NCBI GenBank assembly: GCA_963750255.1
Contig: CAVVPZ010000006.1
Span: forward strand, 620,001-684,000
Direction: 5' to 3'
Source of the DNA: DATLED01 sp963750255
Lineage (GTDB): Bacteria; Actinomycetota; Acidimicrobiia; Acidimicrobiales; CADCTF01
DNA length: 64,000 bases
The notes below the pieces were generated by a model that saw only the letters and a list, made by a program, of their open reading frames with translations, had not been told where the DNA came from and did no database searches. The translations under genes were made by a program, and so were the position numbers. Positions 1 through 7,451 of this stretch are shown piece after piece (position 1 is the first letter of the stretch; every line of letters begins with the position of its first letter).

Positions 1-177
1 CGAGGCGACGAGGAGGAAGCCGGTCTGCTCCAACGCCCGGTTGGCGGCCGAGATCTGCGTCACGACATCGCGGCACTCGCGGCCCTCGCGCAGCATTTGT
101 TGCAGGCCCCGCACCTGGCCCTCGATCCGGCTCAGCCGCTTGATCAGCACGTCGACCGTCTCGTCGGGGAGTTCCAT
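1..177 (-). CDS. CsoR/CstR-family repressor, N-terminal part (cut by window edge)
   Basis: Reading leftward from an ATG at 177, this 59-residue N-terminal fragment runs off the window. It has the RLSRIEGQVRGL helix of the CsoR/RcnR/CstR (DUF156) repressor family and a cysteine at residue 35 (GRECRDVV), the position of the conserved sensing cysteine. The remaining sensing residues lie outside the window, so copper sensing (CsoR) and persulfide sensing (CstR) cannot be separated from the protein alone. The divergent persulfide dioxygenase-rhodanese and TauE/SafE exporter argue for the CstR role. No Shine-Dalgarno precedes the ATG. A TATAGT hexamer on the minus strand (185-190) ends 7 nt upstream, so the message is probably leaderless and autoregulated through the palindrome at 186-205. 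Confidence 0.85.
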   Translation of the reverse strand, partial: MELPDETVDVLIKRLSRIEGQVRGLQQMLREGRECRDVVTQISAANRALEQTGFLLVAS

Positions 178-184
178 GAGAGGA

Positions 185-206
185 ACTATACCCCCCGGGG
201 TATAGC
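185..206. promoter_or_regulatory. CsoR/CstR-type operator overlapping two outward -10 boxes
   Basis: Positions 186-205 form a near-perfect palindrome with 9-nt arms (CTATACCCC / GGGGTATAG) around a CC centre, the AT-flanked C-tract/G-tract architecture known for CsoR/CstR operators. Its outer edges carry candidate -10 boxes pointing outward: TATAGT on the minus strand (190-185) toward the repressor gene and TATAGC on the plus strand (201-206) toward the persulfide dioxygenase gene. A repressor bound here would cover both promoters. The function is inferred from symmetry and context. Confidence 0.75.
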
Positions 207-1601
207 ATGACCATGATGATTGACGCGACGCCCACGCTCACGGTTCTCACCGTCGAAACGCCGTCCCTCGGCGACCGGAGCTATGTGGTCACCGATGGGG
301 TGAAGGCTGCGGTCATCGACCCGCAGCGCGACGTCGACCGCATCGAAGCTCTCCTCTCCGATCGGTCTCTGGAATTGACGCACGTCTTCGAGACCCATGT
401 TCACAACGACTACGTGACCGGTGGTGTCGAGTTGGCGCGGAGGTGGTCGGCGACGTACGTCCTTCATTCGAGCGACGCGGTCGGGTTCCCGCACGAGGAC
501 GCGACGCCCGGTGCCACCTTCGAGGTCGGAGCCCTCATCGTCCGCGCCATCGCCACCCCGGGCCACACGCTCGACCATCTCGCCTACGTGGTGTCCGAGG
601 GCGACGAGATCCGCGCCGTGCTGACTGGCGGGTCGATGCTCTACGGCACGGTGGGGCGCACCGACCTGCTCGGTGAGGGCCTGACCGACGCGCTGACGAG
701 GGCGCAATTTCACTCCGTGCGTGGGCTGGCCGGCGACCTCGACCCGCGGGTCGCGGTGTTCCCGACCCACGGGTTTGGAAGCTTCTGCTCGGCGGCTTCG
801 ACGAGCGGCTCCACGAGCAGCACGATCGGCGACGAGCGGGAGTCGAACATCGCGTTGACCGCAGCCGGCGAGGATGAGTTCGTGACCCAGTTGCTCGCCG
901 GACTGACGGCCTATCCCGGCTATTACGCCCACATGGCCGACATAAACCGACGAGGACCGGCGCCGGTCGACCTCGACCCGCCAGCCGCGATCGACGCTGC
1001 TGAAGTCAGCCGTCGCGTCGACGCGGGCGAGTGGGTGGTGGATCTGCGGCACCGCGACGAATTCGCTCGGGGCCACTTGCGCGGCACGCGCAACTTCGCG
1101 CTCGACACCCCGTTCGTCACCTACCTCGGATGGGTGATGCCGTGGGGCGCACCGCTCACCCTCCTCGCCAATACACCAGGGGATCTGGCCGAGGCCAAGC
1201 GACAGCTGGCCCGAATCGGGATCGATGCTCCCCGAGGTGTGGCCGGGGACCTCTCCGCCTGGATCGGGGTGTCCAAGTCGGTGCGCTACCCCACTGCGAC
1301 CTTCTCCGACCTGGCCGAAGCTACACAGCGCGCCGAGGTGTCGGTGCTCGACGTGCGCCGCGTCGACGAGATCGCCGACGGCTCGATCAGGGGCTCGGTC
1401 CACGTGCCGCTCCACGAACTCGAAGGGCGCCTCGACGACCTTCCGGACGGCACGCTGTGGGTGCATTGCGCCAGCGGATATCGTGCCGCCATCGCTGCGT
1501 CGATTCTCGACGGGGCCGGACGGCCGGTTGTGCTGGTCGACGATGACTTCGCCGGAGCGGTGGAGGCTCGACTCACGATCGACGACGAGCGGGACCGCTG
1601 A
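207..1601 (+). CDS. Persulfide dioxygenase-rhodanese fusion (MBL fold)
   Basis: A 464-residue cytosolic protein. The N-terminal metallo-beta-lactamase domain (about residues 10-250) carries the metal-binding THVHND motif (H64, H66, D68) typical of ETHE1-like persulfide dioxygenases, which oxidise glutathione or protein persulfide to sulfite. Two rhodanese domains follow. The first (about 265-345) lacks a catalytic cysteine; the second (about 370-455) has the active loop CASGYRA with C421. It heads an operon with the exporter, whose ATG overlaps this stop codon. There is no Shine-Dalgarno. If TATAGC at 201-206 is the -10, initiation at ATG 213 or 216 would fit a leaderless message better than 207. 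The operator upstream implies induction by sulfane sulfur. Confidence 0.88.
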   Translation: MTMMIDATPTLTVLTVETPSLGDRSYVVTDGVKAAVIDPQRDVDRIEALLSDRSLELTHVFETHVHNDYVTGGVELARRWSATYVLHSSDAVGFPHEDATPGATFEVGALIVRAIATPGHTLDHLAYVVSEGDEIRAVLTGGSMLYGTVGRTDLLGEGLTDALTRAQFHSVRGLAGDLDPRVAVFPTHGFGSFCSAASTSGSTSSTIGDERESNIALTAAGEDEFVTQLLAGLTAYPGYYAHMADINRRGPAPVDLDPPAAIDAAEVSRRVDAGEWVVDLRHRDEFARGHLRGTRNFALDTPFVTYLGWVMPWGAPLTLLANTPGDLAEAKRQLARIGIDAPRGVAGDLSAWIGVSKSVRYPTATFSDLAEATQRAEVSVLDVRRVDEIADGSIRGSVHVPLHELEGRLDDLPDGTLWVHCASGYRAAIAASILDGAGRPVVLVDDDFAGAVEARLTIDDERDR

Positions 1602-2350
1602 TGCCGGCGTGGCCCGAGGTCGCCATCGCCGGTGGCGTGATCGGGATCCTGTTCGGACTCTTCGGCGTCGGCGGGTCGAGTTTCGCCACGCCGGCACTCG
1701 GCTTGTTGGGGGTGCCAGGCCTGGTTGCTGTTGCATCGCCGCTGCCGGCCGCAATACCCGCTGCGATGGTGGGGATGCTCACCTACGTTCGCAAGAACCA
1801 GGTCGAGTGGTCGGTCGCCCGCTGGTGCATTTACGGAGGAGTGCCCGCCACCATCATCGGTGCTGCGCTCTCGCAGTACGTGGGCGGCAAGCCCCTTCTC
1901 ATCGCGTCGGGCGTCGTGTTGGCCATCGTCGGGGTTCGCCTCCTGCTTCCGCTGCCGGAGGAGATGCTCGCCGGACACGCTCGCCGTCGGCCCCAAGTCG
2001 TCGTGCCCGCTGCCGCCGGCATCGGTCTGGCGACGGGGTTGCTGGCCAACGGTGGCGGGTTTCTCCTTGTGCCCCTGTTCGTTCTCGTCCTCGGCCTCAC
2101 GATGCCGGAATCAGCCGGGACGAGCCTCGTCGTGATCGCCGTGCTGTCGGTGCCGACGCTCATCACCCACCTCGTCCTCGGCCACATCGATTGGTCGGTG
2201 TCGCTCGCCTTCGCCGCCGGCGCCGTACCGGGGTCGGCGGTCGGCTCGCGTCTCGCACAGCGCCTGCCTGCAGAGGCGATGAAGCGGGGTTTCGGGGCCC
2301 TGTTGATCACCTTCGCCATCTATTTCGTGGTGCGACAACTCCAGGAATAG
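1601..2350 (+). CDS. TauE/SafE family sulfite/organosulfonate exporter
   Basis: A 249-residue integral membrane protein with about seven to eight hydrophobic helices. It opens with a glycine-rich segment (GIIFGLFGVGGSSF-like, residues 10-25) and repeats a similar motif in its second half (ATGLLANGGGFLLVP), the internal duplication typical of TauE/SafE. Its start codon overlaps the stop of the persulfide dioxygenase gene, so translation is probably coupled. In persulfide-detoxification operons this family is assigned export of the sulfite made by the dioxygenase. The substrate here is inferred from that context. Confidence 0.85.
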   Translation: MPAWPEVAIAGGVIGILFGLFGVGGSSFATPALGLLGVPGLVAVASPLPAAIPAAMVGMLTYVRKNQVEWSVARWCIYGGVPATIIGAALSQYVGGKPLLIASGVVLAIVGVRLLLPLPEEMLAGHARRRPQVVVPAAAGIGLATGLLANGGGFLLVPLFVLVLGLTMPESAGTSLVVIAVLSVPTLITHLVLGHIDWSVSLAFAAGAVPGSAVGSRLAQRLPAEAMKRGFGALLITFAIYFVVRQLQE

Positions 2351-2369
2351 AAACGGCGATGATGGGGCG

Positions 2370-5306
2370 GTGACGAGTCCCGAGGTCGATCTTGCGCCCC
2401 GGATCGAACTCCGTCTGCCGTCGGGCAGCGAGGTCGTCATCTGTAGCGACCTCCACCTCGGCGCGGTCCCGACGGAGGCATCCCTGCGGATGGCCGACGA
2501 CCTGGCGCAACGGCTGTCGACGTGGACGGGTCCGGGCGCGGTGATCCTCAACGGGGACTGTTTCGAGCGGAGTGGTCTCGCCGTCGACGATGCGATGGGA
2601 GCTGCCCTCGACGCGCATCCCGACCTGGCTCAAGCCCTTTCCCGCATGGCGGGTGGGGAAGGCCCACACGTCGTTGTGACCACCGGCCGAGCCGACCGCT
2701 GGCTGGCCCAGCCTGGTGCCGCTTATCAGGCCAAGCTACGGCTCGGCGCAGAGGTTGCGTCGGCGGTCGACCTCGTGTTCGCGACCGATGATCAACCGCG
2801 CGTGGTTCGAGTGGAGCACGGTCACCATTTCGACCCGCGGTTGCCCGAGGCGGGTGACAGCGAACTCGACGACTATCAACTGGCGCTGCGACTGCTGCCC
2901 GGGCTCACGGAGCGCTCCTTCCTCGAGGACGCGGCCGGGCTCGTCGATCCCGACGACTTCGGTGACTACCTCGGTTCACGGGTTGTGTACCGGGCGCTCG
3001 GTCGTCGGGCTTGGTGGCTCCTACTCCCGCTCGTGGTCGGTCTTGCCTTGCACGTGCCGGTCGTTGCCGGGGTGCTGGAGGGCGTCAACGCGCTCGATGC
3101 GGTTGGTCCCTGGTTTTTCGCGGTGGCCAGCGGCGTCGTCGTCGACGTCGTTCTGCTCGGCATTGTTTCGGTCATCGCCGCCCGCCGGCTCTTTCGATCG
3201 GTCCGTGCCGCGTCGCCGGCGGTCGGGCGTGAGCACCGCAACGACCCGCCCCGCTCGGCTGGTCAGGCCCTGTGTTCGAGCGGTTTCAGCGGTTTCGTGA
3301 CCGGCCACTCGCATCAGCCCGAGCTGACCCCGGTGCCGGGGGGCTTTTATGCCAACAGCGGCTGCGGCACGACGGTCGTCGTGCGACGCCCAGCTCGCCT
3401 CGGCCTTCCGCCCGTGTACGCCGCAGTGACCCGTCGGTCGTGGATCGAGTTGGAGTCAGGTCGCGTGCTGCGAGCCCATCTGGTGTTGGGTGAGGCCGAA
3501 CTCCCGGGCGCCACCCGGCTCGAGCGCATTGTCCAACGGCGACGGCAACGGCGACCAGTCGCACCCGAGCGAGTCGCGTCGCTGCCGGGGGGTGCGGGAT
3601 GGCCCCTCGGCCCAGAATCGTTCGGCGACCCGGGCCGCAGGGTGCGCGTGAGGCGGGTGGCCTCGTTCGGTGCGCTGCTGGTCGCGGCTGTCGGCGTCGT
3701 GTCGGCTGTCACCCCTCCGTCCCACGAGCGACTCCGCGCCCTGCTCGAGTTTCTGCCTGTCGAGTTGCCCCAGGCCGCATCTGCGTCGCTCGTGTTCGGA
3801 TCGACGGGGTTGGCGCTCCTCGCCCGCGGGCTGCGCCGAGGACACCGTCTTGCCTGGGCGGGGGCGCTCGCCGTTTTGGGCGCCTCGACGTTGCTCCACG
3901 TCGTCAAAGGCGGCGACATCGAGGAGGCGCTCCTCACGGCGTTTGCCGGGATCTGGCTGGCGGCCAAGGGGGCCAGCTTTCCCGTCCGGACCGATGGGCG
4001 CACGATTCGCAGGAGCCTGCTGCTGGCGGCGACCGTGGCGGCCGGCGCGCTTGCAGGATCCGTGGCGCTCGTGTTCACCCTCGGGGAGCGAGATGCGGGA
4101 GATGCCTTGACCTCCCTGCGCGCCTTGGCCGAGCGCCTTGCCGGCAACTCCTCGCTGGCCCTCCCGGTCAACACGCCGTTCGTGACGCCTGCGCTCACGG
4201 CGACGGGTGTGGCGATCGTCGCCGCCGTGCTCTGGTTGGTGCTCGGACCCCGCCGTCCGAGAGCCCTCTCTTCGGCCCAACGCGGCGCCGAGTTGCAACG
4301 GGCGCGAGAGATCGTCGCTTCCCACGGCGGTGACACGCTGGCCTACTTCGCCCTGCGCGACGACAAGGAGTGGTTCTTCAGCGGACGATCACTCGTCGCG
4401 TATTCGGTGAGAAACGGCGTGTGCCTTGTCGCCCCAGACCCGATCGGACCACCGGAGGAGTGGGCCTACGTCTGGCGCGAGTTCGCCGAGTTCGCCGATC
4501 GAAGCGGCTGGTCGGTGGCCGTCGTCGGAGCCCAGCCCGGCTGGGTCGCGGTGTACGAAGCGGCCGGGATGCAGGCGATCTACATGGGTGACGAGGCCAT
4601 CATCGACTGTCCATCGTTCTCGCTGCAGGGCGGCACGATGAAGGGACTTCGAGGGGCGTACAACCGGGTGGGCAAGGCGGGTTACCGGGTCGAATTCTTC
4701 GACCCGGCTCGACTCGACCCGCCGCTCGAGGCCTCGCTGCGGGCGATGATGGCCGACAGCCGGCAGGGAGAGGTCGAGCGCGGGTTCTCCATGACGCTCT
4801 CGCGTCTGTTCGACCCCGCCGACACCGGCCTTCTGTTGTCGGTCGCCTTCGGCCCCGAGGACGAGCCCGCCGCCTTCTGTCATTGGGTGCCGTCGGCCGA
4901 CATCGACGGATGGTCGCTCGACCTGATGCGCCGCTCGGGCGACCCCGACCTCCCCAACGGGGTCACCGACTTCGTCGTGATCGAGACCATCGAGCACGTC
5001 CGGAGTCAACGGCAATGGGGCATCGGGTTGAACTTCGCGGTGCTGCGCGCCGTCGTCGCCGGTGAACGGGCGGGGATCTCGCAGAACCTCCAGCGGCGGG
5101 TGCTCCACAAGTTCAGCGAGACGATGCAGATCGAGTCGCTCTGGCGGTACAACGAGAAGTTCCAGCCCTACTGGCGCCCTCGCTATGTGATCGTCGACGC
5201 CGTGGAGCGGGTACCCACAGCGGGCATCGCCATCGCCGACGCCGAGAGCATCTGGGAGCTCCCCGTCCTCGGACGCTTCCTCGGGCGGCGAGCTGAACGG
5301 GGCTGA
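2370..5306 (+). CDS. Metallophosphoesterase-membrane-DUF2156 fusion protein
   Basis: A 978-residue, three-part protein starting at GTG 2370. Residues 1-370 resemble calcineurin-like metallophosphoesterases (SDLHLG, NGDCFER, EHGHHF, GHSHQPE), but the usual GNHD motif reads GRAD (106-109), lacking the Asn and His. Two hydrophobic helices (about 215-270) interrupt this part. A central block of about six more transmembrane helices (about 430-630) follows. The C-terminal 330 residues form a DUF2156 domain (YFALRDDKEWFFS, then GTMKGLRGAYNRV), the soluble aminoacyl-transferring domain of MprF-type phosphatidylglycerol lysyltransferases. An envelope-lipid modifying role is plausible. The fusion to a phosphoesterase is unusual to me. 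The gene starts 19 nt after the exporter and may belong to the same transcript. Confidence 0.75.
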   Translation: MTSPEVDLAPRIELRLPSGSEVVICSDLHLGAVPTEASLRMADDLAQRLSTWTGPGAVILNGDCFERSGLAVDDAMGAALDAHPDLAQALSRMAGGEGPHVVVTTGRADRWLAQPGAAYQAKLRLGAEVASAVDLVFATDDQPRVVRVEHGHHFDPRLPEAGDSELDDYQLALRLLPGLTERSFLEDAAGLVDPDDFGDYLGSRVVYRALGRRAWWLLLPLVVGLALHVPVVAGVLEGVNALDAVGPWFFAVASGVVVDVVLLGIVSVIAARRLFRSVRAASPAVGREHRNDPPRSAGQALCSSGFSGFVTGHSHQPELTPVPGGFYANSGCGTTVVVRRPARLGLPPVYAAVTRRSWIELESGRVLRAHLVLGEAELPGATRLERIVQRRRQRRPVAPERVASLPGGAGWPLGPESFGDPGRRVRVRRVASFGALLVAAVGVVSAVTPPSHERLRALLEFLPVELPQAASASLVFGSTGLALLARGLRRGHRLAWAGALAVLGASTLLHVVKGGDIEEALLTAFAGIWLAAKGASFPVRTDGRTIRRSLLLAATVAAGALAGSVALVFTLGERDAGDALTSLRALAERLAGNSSLALPVNTPFVTPALTATGVAIVAAVLWLVLGPRRPRALSSAQRGAELQRAREIVASHGGDTLAYFALRDDKEWFFSGRSLVAYSVRNGVCLVAPDPIGPPEEWAYVWREFAEFADRSGWSVAVVGAQPGWVAVYEAAGMQAIYMGDEAIIDCPSFSLQGGTMKGLRGAYNRVGKAGYRVEFFDPARLDPPLEASLRAMMADSRQGEVERGFSMTLSRLFDPADTGLLLSVAFGPEDEPAAFCHWVPSADIDGWSLDLMRRSGDPDLPNGVTDFVVIETIEHVRSQRQWGIGLNFAVLRAVVAGERAGISQNLQRRVLHKFSETMQIESLWRYNEKFQPYWRPRYVIVDAVERVPTAGIAIADAESIWELPVLGRFLGRRAERG

Positions 5307-5307
5307 C

Positions 5308-5877
5308 TCACGAAGGGGCGACGGTAGCCGCCAGTTCGTCGTGGTCCATCTTGGATCGGCCCGGGATCTGTTGTTCGGTTGCCAGCTCACGAAGCTGCGT
5401 CGTCGTCAGATCGAGGGTGTCGGCCAAGACCGGAGCACCCAACTCACCCTTGCGGGCGTCGAGGCGCCGGCCGATGTCCTCGCGCTCGTCGGCGGTCGTC
5501 CGTCCTCGCACTTCGGGGAAGAGATCGCTCTCCTCCTCGTCCGCGTGGTGCTCGACGTTCTCCATCAGCACGGTCATCTTGGCCGCCCACTCGTCGGTGC
5601 TGGGCTCCAGGGTGCCGATCTCCTCCATCAGGATCTTCACCACGTGGTGCTCCTGAAGACCTTCGTCGACGGTCTCGTCGATGGATGACGCATCGCCCTT
5701 CATCCACGGGTACGCAATCTCCTCCTCGATCGCGGTGTGCACCTCGAGTTCGGTGAAGATGAGCGAGGCCAGACGGGCGGCGGTTGCCGTGTCATCGGCG
5801 TCGTGTGCGTCGCGATAGCGGGAGAACAGGCCGCGCACACGGTTGTGGTCGGCGATCAGCAGGGTGAGGGCGTCCAT
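5308..5877 (-). CDS. Hemerythrin-domain protein with C-terminal Rho_N-like tail
   Basis: A 189-residue cytosolic protein. Residues 1-130 form a hemerythrin HHE four-helix bundle with metal-ligand positions visible in LLIADHNRV, EVHTAIEEEIAYP, LQEHHVVK and NVEHHADEEESDLFP, expected to hold a non-haem diiron site binding oxygen or nitric oxide. The C-terminal 40 residues (LDLTTTQLRELATEQQIPGR, KMDHDELAA) resemble a Rho_N/SAP-like helical nucleic-acid-binding motif often appended to actinobacterial proteins. AGGAGG 7 nt before the ATG is a strong ribosome-binding site. The gene ends 1 nt from the convergent phosphoesterase fusion. Confidence 0.8.
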   Translation of the reverse strand: MDALTLLIADHNRVRGLFSRYRDAHDADDTATAARLASLIFTELEVHTAIEEEIAYPWMKGDASSIDETVDEGLQEHHVVKILMEEIGTLEPSTDEWAAKMTVLMENVEHHADEEESDLFPEVRGRTTADEREDIGRRLDARKGELGAPVLADTLDLTTTQLRELATEQQIPGRSKMDHDELAATVAPS

Positions 5878-5951
5878 CGGTGGTCCTCCTGGGTGTTGTG
5901 TCGGTTCGGGCGTGATTCCCGGGCCGGGGTTGCCGGAAACCCCGCTGGGCT

Positions 5952-7442
5952 GTGGAACACTCCGTGCCAGTGGAACGGGGCACGAGGCGACCGGACTGGC
6001 CAGCGCTCGGCCTCCGCGGGCTCGACGCCCGCTTCCTGCTTCCGTCCATGCCGAAGGTGGTGATGGTCCTCGGTCGGGATCTCGATCCGAGCCGGATGCG
6101 CGCCGCCGGCCTCGAGGCTCCGCTCCCTGGCGATCGGCCCGATGCGGTGTTCACGCCTGCGGCGATGCTGGCCGAGGCGTTGGCTCTCGGACCCGAGAGC
6201 ATCGTGGTATGGGGGCGGGCATCGACGCGACGACTCCGCGCCGCAGGCTTCACCGTCGAGCGCTACTTCGCTGTCCCGGACGTCGACACAGCTCGCCTGT
6301 TGTGCCCGGTCGGGTCACCGGCGATGGCCCGCTACCTCCTCGACGAGAGCTGGCCGACCGCTTCGGCTCACCGGGGGGTGCGCAACGCCGTGCTCCGGTG
6401 GTCGATCTCGAAGGGACTGGTTCCGAGTGGCGATCGGGTCGTCACCGTCGCCCACCGGCGGCGAGGCAGTCCGGCCATCGTCGACCGAGTGGCCCCCGAA
6501 CTCGGGGGTGACGGTTGGGTTTGGGCGATGGGAACCCCCGGGCTCGACGATTTGTCGCGCCTCGTCGTCTACCTGCAGCCGGCCGGCGGGGAACGGCCCA
6601 CCCACGTCGTCAAGTTGTCGCGTGTGCCCGGGAGCCGCGGACCCTTCGACCGCGACGAGGCGGGGCTTCGGCGGGCGGCGGCCGCCGGTCCCGTCGTCAT
6701 CGAGCATGCCCCGGCGCTCGTCGCCCGTCTCGACTTCGGCGACCTGCCCGCCTCCGTCGAGACGGCGGCCACCGGCGCGTCGATGATGCAGGTGTTGGAC
6801 ACCTCAACGGCCGACGTCGCCCGCACCTCGATCGCAGCGGTGACTGCGTGGCTGGTGGAGGTGTGCGTCGGCACTGCCGAAACGGCGGATTCTCGCCCGC
6901 CCTTCGCTGGCCGCCTCGTCGACCATGCAGAGGACTGGGAGCAATGGGGGGCGCCGCCCTCGATCCTCGCCCGCCTGTCAGGAGTGCCCTCGGTCTTCGT
7001 GCACGACGACCTCGGAACCTGGAACATCATCCAAGGCCACCGCACGTTTACGGTCATCGATTGGGAAGACGCTCGCGCCGATGGCCTGCCGCTCGGTGAT
7101 CTCGTGTACTTCCTCATGGACGCGTTGGCGTGGGTGGATGGCGTCGGGGCCGACTCCAACCGCGTCGAGCACGCACGGCGTCTGTTCCGGGGAGAGCTCG
7201 ACTCCTCAACCGTGGTCTTCGCCGCCATCGACGAGGTGGTCAAGCGTCTCGGCCTGGATCCCTCGACCGTCGGTTCGCTTGTCGGCGTCCATTGGCTCCG
7301 TTGCCGCAGGGCCGCAGTCGCACGGCGGGCGCTACTGACTTCGCCGGAGACCGGGCCGGTGGTCACGGCCGAACAGATGGCAGAGGTCTGGTTCGGCGAC
7401 GCCGAGCTCGGCCTCGAGTGGCCTGCATGGTCGCGTCGGTGA
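5952..7442 (+). CDS. Phosphotransferase (APH-like kinase) family protein
   Basis: A 496-residue protein. The C-terminal half has the aminoglycoside/choline phosphotransferase signature: a Brenner-type loop VHDDLGTWNI (HxDxxxxN spacing) followed by VIDWEDA, the metal-binding DFG equivalent. The N-terminal 150 residues (starting near PSMPKVVMVLG) are conserved-looking but I do not recognise them as a named domain. Such proteins occur near glycan or secondary-metabolite genes, and the substrate is unknown. Several in-frame GTG and ATG codons (5952, 5964, 5970, about 6062) make the start uncertain. It stands alone between the hemerythrin and the convergent addA. Confidence 0.65.
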   Translation: MEHSVPVERGTRRPDWPALGLRGLDARFLLPSMPKVVMVLGRDLDPSRMRAAGLEAPLPGDRPDAVFTPAAMLAEALALGPESIVVWGRASTRRLRAAGFTVERYFAVPDVDTARLLCPVGSPAMARYLLDESWPTASAHRGVRNAVLRWSISKGLVPSGDRVVTVAHRRRGSPAIVDRVAPELGGDGWVWAMGTPGLDDLSRLVVYLQPAGGERPTHVVKLSRVPGSRGPFDRDEAGLRRAAAAGPVVIEHAPALVARLDFGDLPASVETAATGASMMQVLDTSTADVARTSIAAVTAWLVEVCVGTAETADSRPPFAGRLVDHAEDWEQWGAPPSILARLSGVPSVFVHDDLGTWNIIQGHRTFTVIDWEDARADGLPLGDLVYFLMDALAWVDGVGADSNRVEHARRLFRGELDSSTVVFAAIDEVVKRLGLDPSTVGSLVGVHWLRCRRAAVARRALLTSPETGPVVTAEQMAEVWFGDAELGLEWPAWSRR

Positions 7443-7451
7443 CCTGAGGTT

